This document shows, piece by piece, positions 21,927 through 22,432 of a stretch of 22,432 nucleotides of DNA. Origin of the DNA: Nitrososphaerota archaeon. GTDB taxonomy: Archaea; Thermoproteota; Nitrososphaeria; Nitrososphaerales; Nitrosopumilaceae. The first letter of the stretch is position 1. Each line of letters opens with the position of its first letter. The DNA lies in contig JAEFDA010000116.1 in NCBI GenBank assembly GCA_016126025.1, positions 1 to 22,432 on the forward strand, in the 5' to 3' direction. The notes beneath the pieces are model-generated. The model was not told the DNA's origin. It made no database searches and worked only from the letters and a program-made list of their open reading frames with translations. Both the position numbers and the translations under genes were made by a program.

Positions 21927-22432
21927 ATGATATGGCTGGGCGCCTTCCTGATCGCGCTGCCGGGGGCGGCCGTCGACTGCGAGTCGTACATGGGCGCGTA
22001 CGGCGGCTCCATCCAGGACGAGGTCGCGTGCTGGCGGCAGTCGCACGACACCTGGGAGGGGATTCTGGTCGAGGCCGTCTCCCGCATAGCGGAGCTGGAG
22101 CGCATAGTGGAGACGCTGACCTCCACCCTGCTGGAGGGCGGCCCCGTATCCAGCATGCCCCCCTCGGCGGCCGACTTTGGGCTGTTCGAGGTGGCCGTCC
22201 CCGCCGGGTGGATCGTAGACGTCTCCGGCGGCGAGCCGCGGCTGGCGGGGGTGGGGATCCCCGCCGGCGCACCGTCCACAGACCTGCGGGGCGTCTCCAC
22301 CCTGGTGATGACCCACCCGTGGACCGACGAGGATCCGGTGCCGGTGACCATCACCGTCACCGTATCCCCCCGCATGGGCGGCGTCTCCGAGCACATCCTG
22401 TGGGAGGATAGGGTGGTGGGGGATCTGCTGCC
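21927..22432 (+). CDS. Probable exported protein, cut by the window end
   Basis: From the ATG at 21927 the frame stays open to the last base (168 codons). It starts with a short hydrophobic segment MIWLGAFLIALPGAAVDC, a plausible signal peptide or anchor. Next comes a helical heptad-like stretch (ILVEAVSRIAELERIVETL) suggesting a coiled coil, and then strand-rich sequence with PVPVTITVTVSPRM near the end, as in surface beta-sandwich proteins. Codon use and the TATA element 25 bases upstream support it; antisense frames here are shadows. It resembles archaeal secreted or surface proteins of unknown function. Confidence 0.8.
   Translation, partial: MIWLGAFLIALPGAAVDCESYMGAYGGSIQDEVACWRQSHDTWEGILVEAVSRIAELERIVETLTSTLLEGGPVSSMPPSAADFGLFEVAVPAGWIVDVSGGEPRLAGVGIPAGAPSTDLRGVSTLVMTHPWTDEDPVPVTITVTVSPRMGGVSEHILWEDRVVGDLL

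Noticed and set aside
21770..22396. Minus-strand frames at the right end
   Set aside because: Antisense to the exported-protein gene, which has a TATA element, a signal-like start and normal codon use.
1..22432. tRNA genes, CRISPR arrays, insertion sequences
   Set aside because: No T-loop signature in a tRNA context, no regularly spaced short repeats and no transposase were found by eye.

Overview
The window is archaeal and most likely comes from a high-GC member of the Nitrososphaerota (Thaumarchaeota), Cenarchaeum-like. The support seen in the sequence is the archaeal GatD/GatE amidotransferase pair, a Cdc48/VAT AAA ATPase, archaeal uL2, a TtuA/Ncs6-type tRNA thiolase and an archaeal-type SRP RNA. 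At least ten genes have a TATA-like element centred 25-28 bases before the start codon, which implies leaderless mRNAs. Core genes are GC-rich but use ATA freely for Ile. The genus is inferred from memory; no database search was possible.

Layout. Positions 1-75 (minus) hold the first 25 codons of an endonuclease IV gene (nfo). Positions 807-3918 (plus) form a clearly AT-richer block with two overlapping genes, an AAA ATPase and a subtilisin-like protease. This pair matches the IetAS anti-phage/plasmid-stability module and looks horizontally acquired. Positions 4484-9862 (minus) carry a compact operon cdc48-gatD-gatE with one leaderless promoter. Positions 10160-11498 (minus) carry a leaderless dprA-comF-like pair. 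Positions 11742-12787 (plus) carry rpl2 and an acylphosphatase gene, each with its own TATA element. Positions 12784-14612 (minus) carry a small unknown gene, a complete SRP RNA of about 315 nt (13111-13425), a tRNA thiolase (ncsA/ttuA-like) and a possible small gene. An isolated AT-richer orphan gene lies at 14856-15992.

From about 16.5 to 21.4 kb the window is accessory in character. It has a MNT nucleotidyltransferase-HEPN cassette apparently split by a one-base frameshift, a three-gene operon with a second nucleotidyltransferase-like protein, two paralogous helical proteins (17416-18072 and 20658-21371), and a 315-bp direct repeat in two copies, with one end at a palindrome. A second, 107-bp direct repeat lies upstream of both cdc48 and dprA. 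The window ends inside a gene for a probable exported protein (21927 onward).

Functionally, the housekeeping genes cover protein unfolding, Gln-tRNA synthesis, tRNA thiolation, protein targeting, ribosome structure and DNA repair. The accessory genes point to genome defence and toxin-antitoxin functions: IetAS-like, MNT/HEPN, a second NTase operon, and possibly DprA/ComF. The most notable items are the archaeal IetAS-like island, the SRP RNA, and the NTase/paralog/repeat cluster at 16.5-21.4 kb.
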